From Chloroflexota bacterium (lineage in GTDB: Bacteria; Chloroflexota; Anaerolineae; B4-G1; SLSP01): a stretch of DNA of 64,000 bases. The position numbers and the translations under genes are program-made. Below are positions 1 through 8,279 of the stretch, piece after piece (within the stretch, counting starts at the first letter, position 1; each line of letters opens with the position of its first letter). Where the stretch lies: contig JAIOAX010000002.1 in the NCBI GenBank assembly GCA_019873645.1, positions 62,001-126,000 of the forward strand. Reading direction: 5' to 3'. Below the pieces are notes generated by a model. The model searched no databases. It had not been told where the DNA came from and saw only the letters and a list, made by a program, of their open reading frames with translations.

Positions 1-50
1 CATCTTTCGCCAGAAACAGCCCCCCACACCGCCATCTTTTTCTTACTACT

Positions 51-821
51 ATGATGGCAGTCGTTACTGGCACGATGACTTCTGAGACCATTCCGACAAA
101 CCTGGCGCGGTTGCGTGAACGTATCGCCGAAGCCGCGTTGCGTGCGGGACGGCATCCCGCTGATGTGCGACTGGTGGCCGTGACCAAGACCTTTCCGGTG
201 GACTCGCTCCTGGTGGCCTGGGAAGCCGGACAGCGCGACTTTGGCGAAAACCGTCCCGAAGAGGGCGCACAAAAAGTGCTGGAACTGGCGGCACGGCTCC
301 CCATCGCAGCGTCACGACCGACCTGGCACATGATCGGACACATCCAGCGGCGGAAGGCCCATCTGGTCAGCATGCACTTTGATATGGTACATTCTGTTGA
401 TCGGTTGGCGTTGGCGCAGAAACTAAGCGCGCTGGCGCTCGATGCGGGACGTGAACTACCGGTACTGCTGGAGTGCAACGTTTCCGGCGAGGCGAGCAAG
501 TACGGCTATCAAGCCGCCGGCTGGGAGCACAATGCCGCGCTCCGTGAGCGTCTGTACGCCGAGGTAGCCGCCGTGCTGGCGCTCCCTGGCTTGCGGTTGG
601 AAGGGCTGATGACGATGGCGCCGCTTGTCGAAGATGCCGAGGCCGTGCGCCCGGTCTTCGCTTCGCTGCGTGCGTTACGTGATGCGCTCCGTGAACGTTT
701 CCCGGAGGTGACGCTGCCGCACCTTTCGATGGGCATGAGCGATGACTTTGAAATCGCTATTGAAGAGGGCGCGACCCTGGTGCGTATCGGGCGGGCCATT
801 TTCGGCCCGTATCGCGTTTAA
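51..821 (+). CDS. yggS: YggS/PROSC family pyridoxal-phosphate homeostasis protein
   Basis: This is a cytoplasmic PLP-binding protein of the YggS/PLPBP family. The family buffers free PLP and affects amino-acid and keto-acid balance; no catalytic reaction is established for it. The 256 residues match the family length. The motif AVTKTF holds the likely PLP lysine (K46), followed by [18 protein letters not shown] and [10 protein letters not shown], which contact the cofactor in alanine-racemase-fold domains. Two ATGs at 51 and 54 and a further in-frame ATG at 75 are possible starts. None has a clear ribosome-binding site, so the N-terminus is uncertain by up to eight residues. It is the first complete gene in the window, and the muramidase gene follows closely on the same strand. 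Confidence 0.93.
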   Translation: MMAVVTGTMTSETIPTNLARLRERIAEAALRAGRHPADVRLVAVTKTFPVDSLLVAWEAGQRDFGENRPEEGAQKVLELAARLPIAASRPTWHMIGHIQRRKAHLVSMHFDMVHSVDRLALAQKLSALALDAGRELPVLLECNVSGEASKYGYQAAGWEHNAALRERLYAEVAAVLALPGLRLEGLMTMAPLVEDAEAVRPVFASLRALRDALRERFPEVTLPHLSMGMSDDFEIAIEEGATLVRIGRAIFGPYRV

Positions 822-867
822 TGTCACGCGTTTAATGTCAATGGAGCGGATGAAAAGGGAGGTCCCA

Positions 868-2181
868 ATGACCGGCTGGATGGGCAAGTCAACCACAGAT
901 TTGAATATGCGTGCGGGAACAGGGCTGGACTATCCTGTCATCACCGTTCTGGCAGAGGGTACCCTGTTTGATATTCTCGACGAGGCCGGCAGCAACTGGT
1001 TGCATATCCGCGTGGGGGAACAGGAAGGTTATGTCTACCGTAGCTACGTGCAGATGCCCCGCGCCGGCAAGACGGCAACGGCGATTGCGGTACGCAACAC
1101 CCCCGGCGAAACCCTACCCATCGTTACCGCGCTGTATGAGGATACGCAACTGCTGGTTTTCGGCGAAGAAGGCGGCTGGTATGAGGTCGTCGCGCTGGGC
1201 ATGCCTGGCTATGTGCCGGTGGAGGCCATTTTGTTTCCTAAGATTGGCAAGACGACCGATTATGTCAATCTGCGCGCCGGATCAAGCCTTGAAGCTAAAG
1301 TCCTTGAAGTGCTGCCGCCCGGTACGCAAGTCCATATCTGGCAAAGCCAGGGTGAATGGATGTACATCGCCGATACGGTGCGCTCCGGGCATATCCACAG
1401 CACTTACGTCCAGGTGCTCGAGACACCCACCGGCGAACAAGGCGGCGAGAAGCCGCGCCCCTTACCGGCTGTGCCGGAAGAACCGCCGGAGGCCGAGAAA
1501 ATTCGACTTGGCCCTAACCCCACTTATATCGAGCGTCAGGTCGCCGATTTGTGGAATCGCATGGGCGGCCTGCTCAAGGCGCTCGCCGCGCAATTGGGGA
1601 TTGACCCGGCGACCGCCGTCGCCGTATTGACGGTGGAATCGGGCGGGCGCGCGTTCGATGCCGCTGGACGACTGATCATCCGCTTCGAGAATCACGTCTT
1701 CTATGACCGCTGGGGTAAAGACAACCTCAGCATCTACCAGCAGCATTTCCAGTTCAACGCCGGTCAACGCTGGACAGGCCACGTCTGGCGGCCCTCAGTC
1801 TATGAATCATGGCGCACATGTCACACTGGCCAGGATGAAGAATGGCGCGTCTTTGAGTTCGCCCGCAGTCTGGACGACACGGCGGCCAAGCTTTCCATCA
1901 GCATGGGCGGCGCGCAGATTATGGGCTTCAACTACGCCGCGCTCGGCTACGATTCCGTCCAGCAGATGTTCGACGCCTTCTCGACGAGCGAACGTGCGCA
2001 GATTATCGGTTTCTTCAACTTTGTGCGGGGACGCACCGCCGAATCCAAACGCATCGCGGCATTGCAAGCGCTGGACTTTGTCGCTTTCGCCCAATTGTAC
2101 AATGGCGCCGGTCAGGCCGCCCAATACGGCGCTGCCATCCAGAGCGCCTATGATACGTACTACAGGCTGCGGCGGGGATGA
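868..2181 (+). CDS. Three SH3 domains plus N-acetylmuramidase domain protein
   Basis: This is a predicted peptidoglycan hydrolase. The start at 868 is chosen because AAGGGAGG lies about 6 bases upstream; an open frame extends further upstream but without such a site. The 437 residues show three bacterial SH3-like repeats (about 8-60, 65-120 and 127-190, each with the NLRAG/NMRAG or VRNTP signature and a final Y-V strand). A Pro/Glu-rich linker follows, then an N-acetylmuramidase domain of the DUF3380 type (about 205-437). In that domain TVESGG carries a candidate catalytic Glu (E257), with IRFENHVFY and AQIMGFNY after it. No signal peptide or membrane segment is visible, which is odd for a wall hydrolase. 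A phage-endolysin-like or non-classically exported enzyme is possible. Confidence 0.85.
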   Translation: MTGWMGKSTTDLNMRAGTGLDYPVITVLAEGTLFDILDEAGSNWLHIRVGEQEGYVYRSYVQMPRAGKTATAIAVRNTPGETLPIVTALYEDTQLLVFGEEGGWYEVVALGMPGYVPVEAILFPKIGKTTDYVNLRAGSSLEAKVLEVLPPGTQVHIWQSQGEWMYIADTVRSGHIHSTYVQVLETPTGEQGGEKPRPLPAVPEEPPEAEKIRLGPNPTYIERQVADLWNRMGGLLKALAAQLGIDPATAVAVLTVESGGRAFDAAGRLIIRFENHVFYDRWGKDNLSIYQQHFQFNAGQRWTGHVWRPSVYESWRTCHTGQDEEWRVFEFARSLDDTAAKLSISMGGAQIMGFNYAALGYDSVQQMFDAFSTSERAQIIGFFNFVRGRTAESKRIAALQALDFVAFAQLYNGAGQAAQYGAAIQSAYDTYYRLRRG

Positions 2182-2199
2182 GGCAATCGGAGTTAAATG

Positions 2200-3789
2200 T
2201 CATAAGCCCTGTTCCGCCGCCACGCACGCCCCGCGCTGATCAATACGAGTAACGACAGCCCCGCGCGCAAAGGGGTTGTTCTTCAAATGCGGCGCATCGA
2301 GGATGCCGCTTGTCACCGCCCGCGCCAGCGTTGGCGGGTCGGTGAGCGGGTCGGCGACGCCATCTCCGGCCAGCGCGCGAATTTGCGCCAGCATCGCTTC
2401 TGCCTCGCGCACCAGTTCCTCCTTGCGTGCCTGCACCGCCGGGTCGGCCGTCATATCCGGCTGCCCGCGCAGCGCGTTGTCAATCGCCCGCCGCGCCATA
2501 GTGCATGCGGCAATCACATCTTCGGCAGTGGCGGCGTGATGCGCCTCAGTGTGCCCGACGACGTGGACAATGTGCGGCTGCAACGCCATCTGCACGTAGA
2601 TGCTTGCCGCCAGATGCGCGCGCGCCGCGTCGTCGTTGAGCGGATAGCTCAACAGTCCCGTGCGCGTTTGCTTCCAGATGCGGAAGTCCGGCCCGGCCAG
2701 CGGCGCGATCAGTTCAAGGATCGCCAGCATCTTCGCTAAATCCATCGCATCCGATAGCCCCGGCGGACTGTTAAACATCAACTGCGCGATGTAGTCACGC
2801 ACACCGAACGCCTTCGCATTGTACGCCGAGAGATACGCTGCGACGACAAAGACGACATCCGGCGCATCGCGCATGCCCCAATGGTGCGGCTCGTTCAGTT
2901 CGACGGGGATACCGCGCGCGCCGTACCACGCCATCACCTGCTGGTGCTCGCGGATCGAGCCTTCCAAATCCCACGGCCCGCGCCCGTCCATCTGGTTGAA
3001 CCAGAAGAGCGGGATGGCGCACCAGGCAATATTGATCGTCTCCACGTACATCTCCGCCAGGCGGATGAAGTCGTCGGTGCCGGAATAGGTGCGCAGCAGT
3101 GGGTAGTTGCCGCACCGGCCGGCCTGATAGAGCGCGCGGTAATCGGCGGCGCTGCGCACGGGCACGCCGCCGGCGCCTTTGCGTCGGGGGTCCTGCCGTT
3201 CGGGATGGAAGAAATTCTCCTGTGCGTCCTGGTCAATGCCCAGCGAAATCACGTCCAGCGCGTGCGCCGCGGCGATTTTGGCAATGCCGTCCAATGTCGC
3301 CTCCAGCGTCGGCAGCCCAAAGTGATGGCGCAGAATGGGATACGGCGCTTTCCAGGCGATGCGCTCTACGGTCGTCTGGGGAAAATCGGCCTCCACGGCC
3401 TGCACGTGGTCTTGTCCCTTGAGGTACGCCAGCACCGCATCCGGCGGCTCACTGCCATCGAAGACCCGCTCGAAGAAGCCGATCGCCCGTGCGCGCTCGG
3501 CGACCGGCGGGGTGCCGCCGAAGGCGAAGCGCACCCCGGCGCTGTGCAGCTCGTCCGCCGCCTCGGCAAAATCGGCCAGCAGCCGCTCCCCGGTTTCAGG
3601 CGTCAGACGGTACGACACGCCGACGAGGTCGGCATGCTCGCGGCGTGCCGCTTCCAGCATGGTCTCCACCGAAACTGCCGGTCCCAGGAATACCGTCCGC
3701 CAGCCCGCCGCTTCGGCCAAGCGCAGGAAATTCATCACCCCGGCGACATGCACACATTCCCCCAACGCGCCTGCCACCACCGTCTTCAT
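2200..3789 (-). CDS. Cobalamin-binding, mutase-like protein
   Basis: The 529-residue protein has an N-terminal B12-binding Rossmann domain (about 1-130). The GxCVHVAG segment near residues 9-16 corresponds to the His-on loop that ligates cobalt in the DxHxxG family, and a GVSYRLTPE strand follows. The rest (about 140-500) looks like a TIM-barrel-type catalytic part, reminiscent of glutamate mutase E-type subunits, with LEATLDGI, RTYSGTDDFIRLAEMYVET, WFNQMDGRGPW and a terminal GILDAPHLKNNPFA. The exact reaction cannot be assigned. The start is preceded by GGAGGTGAAGG. The neighbouring upstream gene on the same strand is an opine-type dehydrogenase, so the pair may act on an amino acid or its derivative. 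This function is inference; the B12-binding domain is well supported. Confidence 0.75.
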   Translation of the reverse strand: MKTVVAGALGECVHVAGVMNFLRLAEAAGWRTVFLGPAVSVETMLEAARREHADLVGVSYRLTPETGERLLADFAEAADELHSAGVRFAFGGTPPVAERARAIGFFERVFDGSEPPDAVLAYLKGQDHVQAVEADFPQTTVERIAWKAPYPILRHHFGLPTLEATLDGIAKIAAAHALDVISLGIDQDAQENFFHPERQDPRRKGAGGVPVRSAADYRALYQAGRCGNYPLLRTYSGTDDFIRLAEMYVETINIAWCAIPLFWFNQMDGRGPWDLEGSIREHQQVMAWYGARGIPVELNEPHHWGMRDAPDVVFVVAAYLSAYNAKAFGVRDYIAQLMFNSPPGLSDAMDLAKMLAILELIAPLAGPDFRIWKQTRTGLLSYPLNDDAARAHLAASIYVQMALQPHIVHVVGHTEAHHAATAEDVIAACTMARRAIDNALRGQPDMTADPAVQARKEELVREAEAMLAQIRALAGDGVADPLTDPPTLARAVTSGILDAPHLKNNPFARGAVVTRIDQRGACVAAEQGL

Positions 3790-3804
3790 CCTTCACCTCC
3801 GTGG

Positions 3805-3840
3805 GCGTTAGAACGTTAGAGCGTTCAAACGTTCTAACGC
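3805..3840. repeat. 13-bp inverted repeat with AACGTTC core
   Basis: Arms GCGTTAGAACGTT (3805-3817) and AACGTTCTAACGC (3828-3840) are perfectly complementary around a 10-base loop. The right arm overlaps the stop codon of the dehydrogenase gene. No T-run follows, so it is either a processing or attenuation hairpin between two co-oriented genes, or a member of the dispersed AACGTTC repeat family seen elsewhere in this window. Confidence 0.7.
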
Positions 3841-4937
3841 TCCCCCGTCTCTACGTAATGATGCAGCTCCGATACCGACATGCCCTTGATGCCCAAGCGC
3901 TCCAACGAACGCCCGGTACGCCAGTAATCCGTCCCGTGGACGATGTTTGCCAGCTTGACAATGGAGCGAATAGCCGCCGTATCCACCCCGTACTGTTGGC
4001 CGATTAGCGCGATGGGCACCAGACTGCACGGCACATCTTCGAAAATATAGCGGTGCTGGATGCGGTTCGGCGCTTTGATACCGCCATAACCGGGGTTAGC
4101 ATGCATGGCTTCGTGGAGATTGTTGCCGGTCGCGCCATAGGCGCGCTCCAGCCACTCCTCAGCCGTCTGCGCGCGGATGCCCACCGCTGAAGCGACGGTC
4201 ACGCGCTCGCGGTCGAGGGCCGCCAGCACCCGCGAGGTCGCCGGGGTGACGCCGTCCATGTAAAACTCAAAATCTCCCTGCCGCGCCTCGATCCATCCGG
4301 CATTGAGCAGCGTCAGCGCAGGGTGAAAAATGGCGCCCATGTTGTTCAGGCTGGTGTAAAGTACGTTTTTCGCGGCGACAAACTGGGGGTAAACCTGGTT
4401 GAGCAGTGCCAATCCTTCTTGCGTGCGGCTTGCGGGGAACGCCGCCACCGGCACGGAGAACTTGGTGCGGAAAATGCGCGCCTCTGCCGGCCCATTGCTG
4501 CGCGCTGCGAAAAGGAAGGTCTCCGCTTCGCAGATGACCGGTTTGCAGTTGCAGCCGCCTTCGGTGAGCGCCTGTCTGAATTCCAGCGCGCCGCCGGTGC
4601 GTCCCGGGTGCAACACCACGACGTGCTCATCGCGCAGGTAGGGCGCCGCCGAAAGCGCGATGTCCCGATGTCCCGAAGCCGGCACCACGACCATCACCAG
4701 TTCCACGCCATCCAACGCCTCACCTATGTCGGCGGTAACTTTACGCAGCGGGGCGATCACGCTGCGACCATCTTCGGTTTCCAGTTCGATGGCGCCGCGC
4801 AGCTCAACGCCCTCGATCCGAGCGTAGGTGCGATTGTAAAGCGTGACCTCAAACCCGCGCGCGGCCATTTCGGCGGCCATCGCTTTCCCGCCGTGCCCGG
4901 CGCCCAAAACGGCGACTCGCATCACCTTGCGTTCCAT
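3834..4937 (-). CDS. NAD/NADP octopine/nopaline dehydrogenase family protein
   Basis: This is a predicted NAD(P)-dependent opine-type dehydrogenase of 367 residues. The N-terminal Rossmann fold carries GAGHGG at 12-17 and an acidic/Arg-containing strand end (LYNRT). The C-terminal all-helical domain (about 190-360) includes the NNLHEAM, APNRIQHRYIFEDVPCSLVP and HGTDYW segments typical of the octopine-dehydrogenase C-terminal domain. The family condenses or splits alpha-amino and alpha-keto acids, or reduces related keto substrates; the substrate here is unknown. The start is supported by GAGGAGGGG six bases upstream of ATG 4937. It lies 44 bases upstream of the B12-binding gene on the same strand, consistent with a two-gene operon. 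Confidence 0.85.
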   Translation of the reverse strand: MERKVMRVAVLGAGHGGKAMAAEMAARGFEVTLYNRTYARIEGVELRGAIELETEDGRSVIAPLRKVTADIGEALDGVELVMVVVPASGHRDIALSAAPYLRDEHVVVLHPGRTGGALEFRQALTEGGCNCKPVICEAETFLFAARSNGPAEARIFRTKFSVPVAAFPASRTQEGLALLNQVYPQFVAAKNVLYTSLNNMGAIFHPALTLLNAGWIEARQGDFEFYMDGVTPATSRVLAALDRERVTVASAVGIRAQTAEEWLERAYGATGNNLHEAMHANPGYGGIKAPNRIQHRYIFEDVPCSLVPIALIGQQYGVDTAAIRSIVKLANIVHGTDYWRTGRSLERLGIKGMSVSELHHYVETGER

Positions 4938-5023
4938 AGGTTCCCCTCCTCAATTGTGAAAATAAACCGCGAATCTCGCTAATTTACGCGGGTGTCCGGC
5001 CAATCGGCGCAAATTCACGTGAC

Positions 5024-5806
5024 TCACGGTTTCAGTCTTTCTCGACCTTCTCCCCAGACGCGGTCCTTGGGACTCAGTCGCCGGTGTCGCCAGCGGACTT
5101 CCCAGACCCGCAGCGCGGCTTCAATTTTTACCGGTATGGACATCTTCGACTGCCCGATGCGCCGATCCTCAAAATAGATCGGCATTTCCACGGCGCGATA
5201 GCCCAACCGCTCGGCAACGTAGGCCATTTCGACCTGGAAGATGTATCCCTGTGAGCGGATACGGCTGAGGTCTATACCCAACAACGTCTCGCGCCGCCAG
5301 CACTTGAAACCGGCTGTGGCATCTTTAACCTTGCATCCCAGAATCAGGCGCGTGTAGATGCTGTTGGCCCACCACGAGAGGAACCAGCGTCCCCATCCCC
5401 AGCGATCATCTGTCTTTCCTCCAGCGACGTAGCGCGAGCCAACAACGACATCGCACGTTTCGATCTGTTCCAGAAATTGTGGGATGTACGCCGGTGAATG
5501 GGAGAAGTCACAGTCCATCTGCACGATGTACTCCGCGCCATGCTCCAGCGCCCAGCGAAAGCCATCAATGTAGGCCCGCCCCAGGCCGCGCGGCCCCGTG
5601 CGGTGCAGTACATGCAGACGCCCCGGATATTGGGCAGCTAACGCATCGGCGATGGCGCCGGTGCCATCGGGTGAAGCATCGTCCACGATCAAAATATCCA
5701 GGTTGGGCAGTCCCAGGGCGAACAAAGCCTCGGTCATCGGTGGTACGTTGTCCGCTTCGTTGTAGGTAGGGATAACGACGGTGAGTTTTCTATCGGATAC
5801 TTGCAT
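5024..5806 (-). CDS. Polyprenol monophosphomannose synthase-like GT2 glycosyltransferase
   Basis: This glycosyltransferase family 2 protein of the dolichol-phosphate mannose synthase type transfers a sugar (probably mannose from GDP-mannose) to a polyprenyl phosphate at the inner face of the membrane. From ATG 5806 it has 260 residues. [12 protein letters not shown] opens the GT-A fold, D42/D43 lie in VDDASPDG, the metal-binding DxD is D98-C-D100, and GSRYVAGG and a QGYIFQVEM segment follow, all diagnostic. No C-terminal membrane segments are present, as in soluble Dpm/Ppm1 catalytic forms. The start was set at 5806 because GGAGGAG lies just upstream; the open frame continues further upstream without such a site. 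It is divergent from dusB across a MITE-like element. Confidence 0.88.
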   Translation of the reverse strand: MQVSDRKLTVVIPTYNEADNVPPMTEALFALGLPNLDILIVDDASPDGTGAIADALAAQYPGRLHVLHRTGPRGLGRAYIDGFRWALEHGAEYIVQMDCDFSHSPAYIPQFLEQIETCDVVVGSRYVAGGKTDDRWGWGRWFLSWWANSIYTRLILGCKVKDATAGFKCWRRETLLGIDLSRIRSQGYIFQVEMAYVAERLGYRAVEMPIYFEDRRIGQSKMSIPVKIEAALRVWEVRWRHRRLSPKDRVWGEGRERLKP

Positions 5807-5906
5807 AGCTCCTCCATAAGTGAGGCCATTCTGTTTGTGGTGCGCACTTTTGCTGGTCATCATCACCATTATACCATGCTGAAAACGGAACTCTCCTTGT
5901 GCGCCA

Positions 5907-6199
5907 GGGTGCATTTCAACTTGGGAAAAAAGTCAGGTAAACTTCTGAAATAATGCGCTTAGATTGGTTGTAAATCTCCTTCAGAACCCACAATGGGGCC
6001 AAGGGCTAACATTGCACTTTTGCCCCCCCGGCCCCGCCCCAAAGGGGGCAGAGAGGTAAATAGAGGGGGATTTTGGACGGCTTCGCCGCCCAAAATCCCC
6101 CTTTGAGAAATCCCCCGCTCTCCCCGCACGCGGGGAGAGCGGGGGCAGGGGGTGAGAGGGGAAAACTCAAAAAACCTACCCCCGTCCTGAAATGCACCC
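5907..6199 (+). mobile_element. MITE-like element, copy 1
   Basis: A 293-bp element is bounded by perfect 12-bp terminal inverted repeats, GGGTGCATTTCA (5907-5918) and TGAAATGCACCC (6188-6199). The flanking octamers GTGCGCCA (5899-5906) and GCGCGCCA (6200-6207) differ at one base and look like an 8-bp target duplication. Inside are two strong hairpins (6065-6101 and about 6111-6145). No transposase is encoded. It fills most of the gap between the divergent GT2 and dusB genes. Related copies are at 21383, 39782 and 59332. Confidence 0.8.
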
Positions 6200-6234
6200 G
6201 CGCGCCAAGTTTACTGCACATTTAACTTCAGGCA

Positions 6235-6243
6235 TGGTAAAAT
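6235..6243 (+). promoter_or_regulatory. Extended -10 promoter element for dusB
   Basis: TGGTAAAAT is an extended -10 box lying 36 bases past the right end of the MITE-like element. It overlaps the first possible ATG (6242) of dusB, which argues that translation begins further downstream. No good -35 box is visible. Confidence 0.45.
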
Positions 6244-6286
6244 GAGGGGCACGCTGGAACCAAACCGAAGAGATAGGGGGACACTT

Positions 6287-7261
6287 TTGGCCCATAGCCC
6301 TGCATTTTTCATCCGCGATCTGCCCATTGACGGCGCACTGATCCTGGCGCCACTGTCGGGTTACAACGATCAGCCGTTTCGGCGTTTGTGCCGCGAATTC
6401 GGCGCGGCGCTGGTTTACACGGGTCTGCTTTCGGCCAGCGGCATCGTCTACGGCTCCCCGCGCTCTGCCGAAATGCTGCGTTTTCATCCTGACGAGCACC
6501 CCCTGGTAGGACAGCTTTTCGGCAATGACGGGGACAAGCTGGCCGCCGCCGCGCGTACCCTTGAGACCCATGGGGCTGATGTGGTAGATTTCAACATCGG
6601 CTGCGCCGAACCGAAGGTGGTGAAGGGGGGCTATGGCGCCGCGCTCCTCAAGGACCCGGTGCAGATCGGCTATCTGGTGACGCGCCTGGTGCAGGCGGTG
6701 CGGGTTCCGGTCAGCGCCAAAATGCGTCTGGGATGGGATGCCGCCTCGCGCAACTATTTGGAAGTCGCCCGGATCCTCGAAGATAGCGGCGTGGCGATGA
6801 TGGCCGTCCACGGGCGCACGGCCGAGCAGCAATACGGCGGCCACGCCGACTGGGACGCTATCGCTGAAGTCAAGCAGGCGGTCCGCGTCCCCGTCCTGGC
6901 CAGCGGTGATGTGAAATGCGTCGCCGACATTGCCCGTATCCGCGCGCATACCGGTTGCGACGGCGTGCTGATCGGGCGCGCAGCCATCGGCAACCCCTGG
7001 ATTTTCCAGGGGCGCGACCTGCCTGACGTGCCGTTGAGCGAGCGCGTGCCGGTCATTCTGCGCCATTTGCAGTGGATGTTGGAGTTTCACGGCGCGGAAC
7101 AGGGCCTCAAGCGTTTCCGCAAACATCTGCGCCGCTATCTGACCAGCACCGATGTCAGTCGCCAACAGCGTCACCAATGGCTGGAGTGGGATGCGGCCAC
7201 GATACTGATGGCCGAGCTGGCCGAGGTTGCAACGCGCTTACCCACTGACATTTCAACATGA
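6287..7261 (+). CDS. dusB: tRNA-dihydrouridine synthase
   Basis: This FMN-dependent enzyme reduces uridines in the D-loop of tRNA in the cytoplasm. The TIM-barrel part starts at ILAPLSGYND. FNIGCAEPKVVKGG contains the catalytic cysteine (C121 counted from an ATG at 6242), and AKMRLGW, VHGRTAEQQYGG, LASGDV and IGRAAIGNPWIF follow, as in DusB-type proteins. Two starts are possible. ATG 6242 lies inside an apparent extended -10 box and has no ribosome-binding site. TTG 6287 has AGGGGGA about six bases upstream and begins shortly before the conserved FFIRDLPI segment, so TTG is preferred. The EFR1-type ferredoxin gene follows 12 bases after the stop, probably in the same operon. Confidence 0.9.
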   Translation: MAHSPAFFIRDLPIDGALILAPLSGYNDQPFRRLCREFGAALVYTGLLSASGIVYGSPRSAEMLRFHPDEHPLVGQLFGNDGDKLAAAARTLETHGADVVDFNIGCAEPKVVKGGYGAALLKDPVQIGYLVTRLVQAVRVPVSAKMRLGWDAASRNYLEVARILEDSGVAMMAVHGRTAEQQYGGHADWDAIAEVKQAVRVPVLASGDVKCVADIARIRAHTGCDGVLIGRAAIGNPWIFQGRDLPDVPLSERVPVILRHLQWMLEFHGAEQGLKRFRKHLRRYLTSTDVSRQQRHQWLEWDAATILMAELAEVATRLPTDIST

Positions 7262-7273
7262 GGGAGGTCTGGT

Positions 7274-8089
7274 ATGCCTGTCAATGCCGTGAAACTGGTC
7301 TATTTCTCGCCGACACACACGACGCAACGGATTGTCGAGAGCATCGCTCAGGGGATGGACATCCGGCCGCTATCTTCTCTCGACCTGACGTTGCCGCCCG
7401 GAGCGAATCAGACACTTGAAGTTGACCGCGATACGCTCGCCATCATCGGTGTGCCGGTGTATGGCGGACGCCTGCCCGTCGTCGCCGTGCAGCGGTTGCA
7501 GTGGGTGCTGGGTGACGGCGGCCCGGCGGTCATCGTTGTCGTCTACGGCAACCGCGCCTATGAGGACGCGCTCCTGGAGCTGAAGGATATGGCGCTGGCG
7601 CGCGGCTTTGTCCCGATGGCCGGGGCGGCCTTCATCGGCGAGCATTCCTATTCCACCACCGCCATGCCGATTGCGCCGGGACGCCCGGATGCAGAGGATA
7701 TAGCAAGGGCCATGGCCTTTGGGCAGCAGGTGCGCGCGCGACTGTTGCAAACGTCTATGGTCAACCTGCCGCCGCTGGACGTGCCCGGCCATTTCCCCTA
7801 CAAAGAGCGCCGCCCGGCCCCGGCGTCCCCGCCGACCCCGACCACCATCGCCGATCTGTGTACGTTATGCGGCCGGTGCGCCGCCGTGTGTCCCACCGCG
7901 GCCATCACCGTCAGCGAGACCGTGATCACCAAAGCAACGGCCTGTATCGCGTGCTGCGCCTGCACGCGCGCCTGCCCCACCGGCGCGCGCGTGATGGAAG
8001 ACCCGCGCATCCGCCAGACGGCGACGTGGCTGTATGAGAACCACAGCGCGCGCAAGGAGCCGGAAATCTTCTTTGGGGATAGAGGATAG
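7274..8089 (+). CDS. EFR1-family flavodoxin/ferredoxin fusion protein
   Basis: This is a 271-residue redox protein. The N-terminal flavodoxin-like domain has a phosphate-binding loop SPTHTTQRI (12-20). A C-terminal two-cluster ferredoxin follows: CTLCGRCAAVCP (cysteines 196, 199, 202, 206) and CIACCACTRACP (224, 227, 230, 234, plus an extra C228). Both Cys sets fit 4Fe-4S clusters. EFR1-type proteins are thought to carry low-potential electrons between flavin and iron-sulfur partners; the partner here is not visible. The start has GGGAGG at the usual distance. It follows dusB by 12 bases. Confidence 0.87.
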   Translation: MPVNAVKLVYFSPTHTTQRIVESIAQGMDIRPLSSLDLTLPPGANQTLEVDRDTLAIIGVPVYGGRLPVVAVQRLQWVLGDGGPAVIVVVYGNRAYEDALLELKDMALARGFVPMAGAAFIGEHSYSTTAMPIAPGRPDAEDIARAMAFGQQVRARLLQTSMVNLPPLDVPGHFPYKERRPAPASPPTPTTIADLCTLCGRCAAVCPTAAITVSETVITKATACIACCACTRACPTGARVMEDPRIRQTATWLYENHSARKEPEIFFGDRG

Positions 8090-8230
8090 AACACTCCACC
8101 TTCCGAGCAAACCCGGCTGCGACGTCGAACCGACAACAAACTACCAGGTCACAAAACGACTTCCCCAAACGACCTTCCAAGGCGTCGCCATGTGGCAAGC
8201 TACACCAACGAGAATCCAAATTGGCGATTC

Positions 8231-8258
8231 GACTACAAGACTAACGACTATGCGACTA
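8231..8258 (+). repeat. GACTA direct repeats upstream of VIT gene
   Basis: Four GACTA units start at 8231, 8239, 8246 and 8254 (steps of 8, 7 and 8 bases), just before the ribosome-binding site of the transporter gene. The same arrangement with identical spacing occurs at 14345-14372. Function unknown. Confidence 0.7.
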
Positions 8259-8279
8259 TTGGCAGAGGAGGTATTGTTT

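Noticed and set aside
6006-6221. Short Pro/Leu/Gly-rich minus-strand frames inside the MITE-like elements (also near 21483 and 39844)
   Set aside because: They simply reflect the GC hairpins of the repeat; the frame is not kept between copies.
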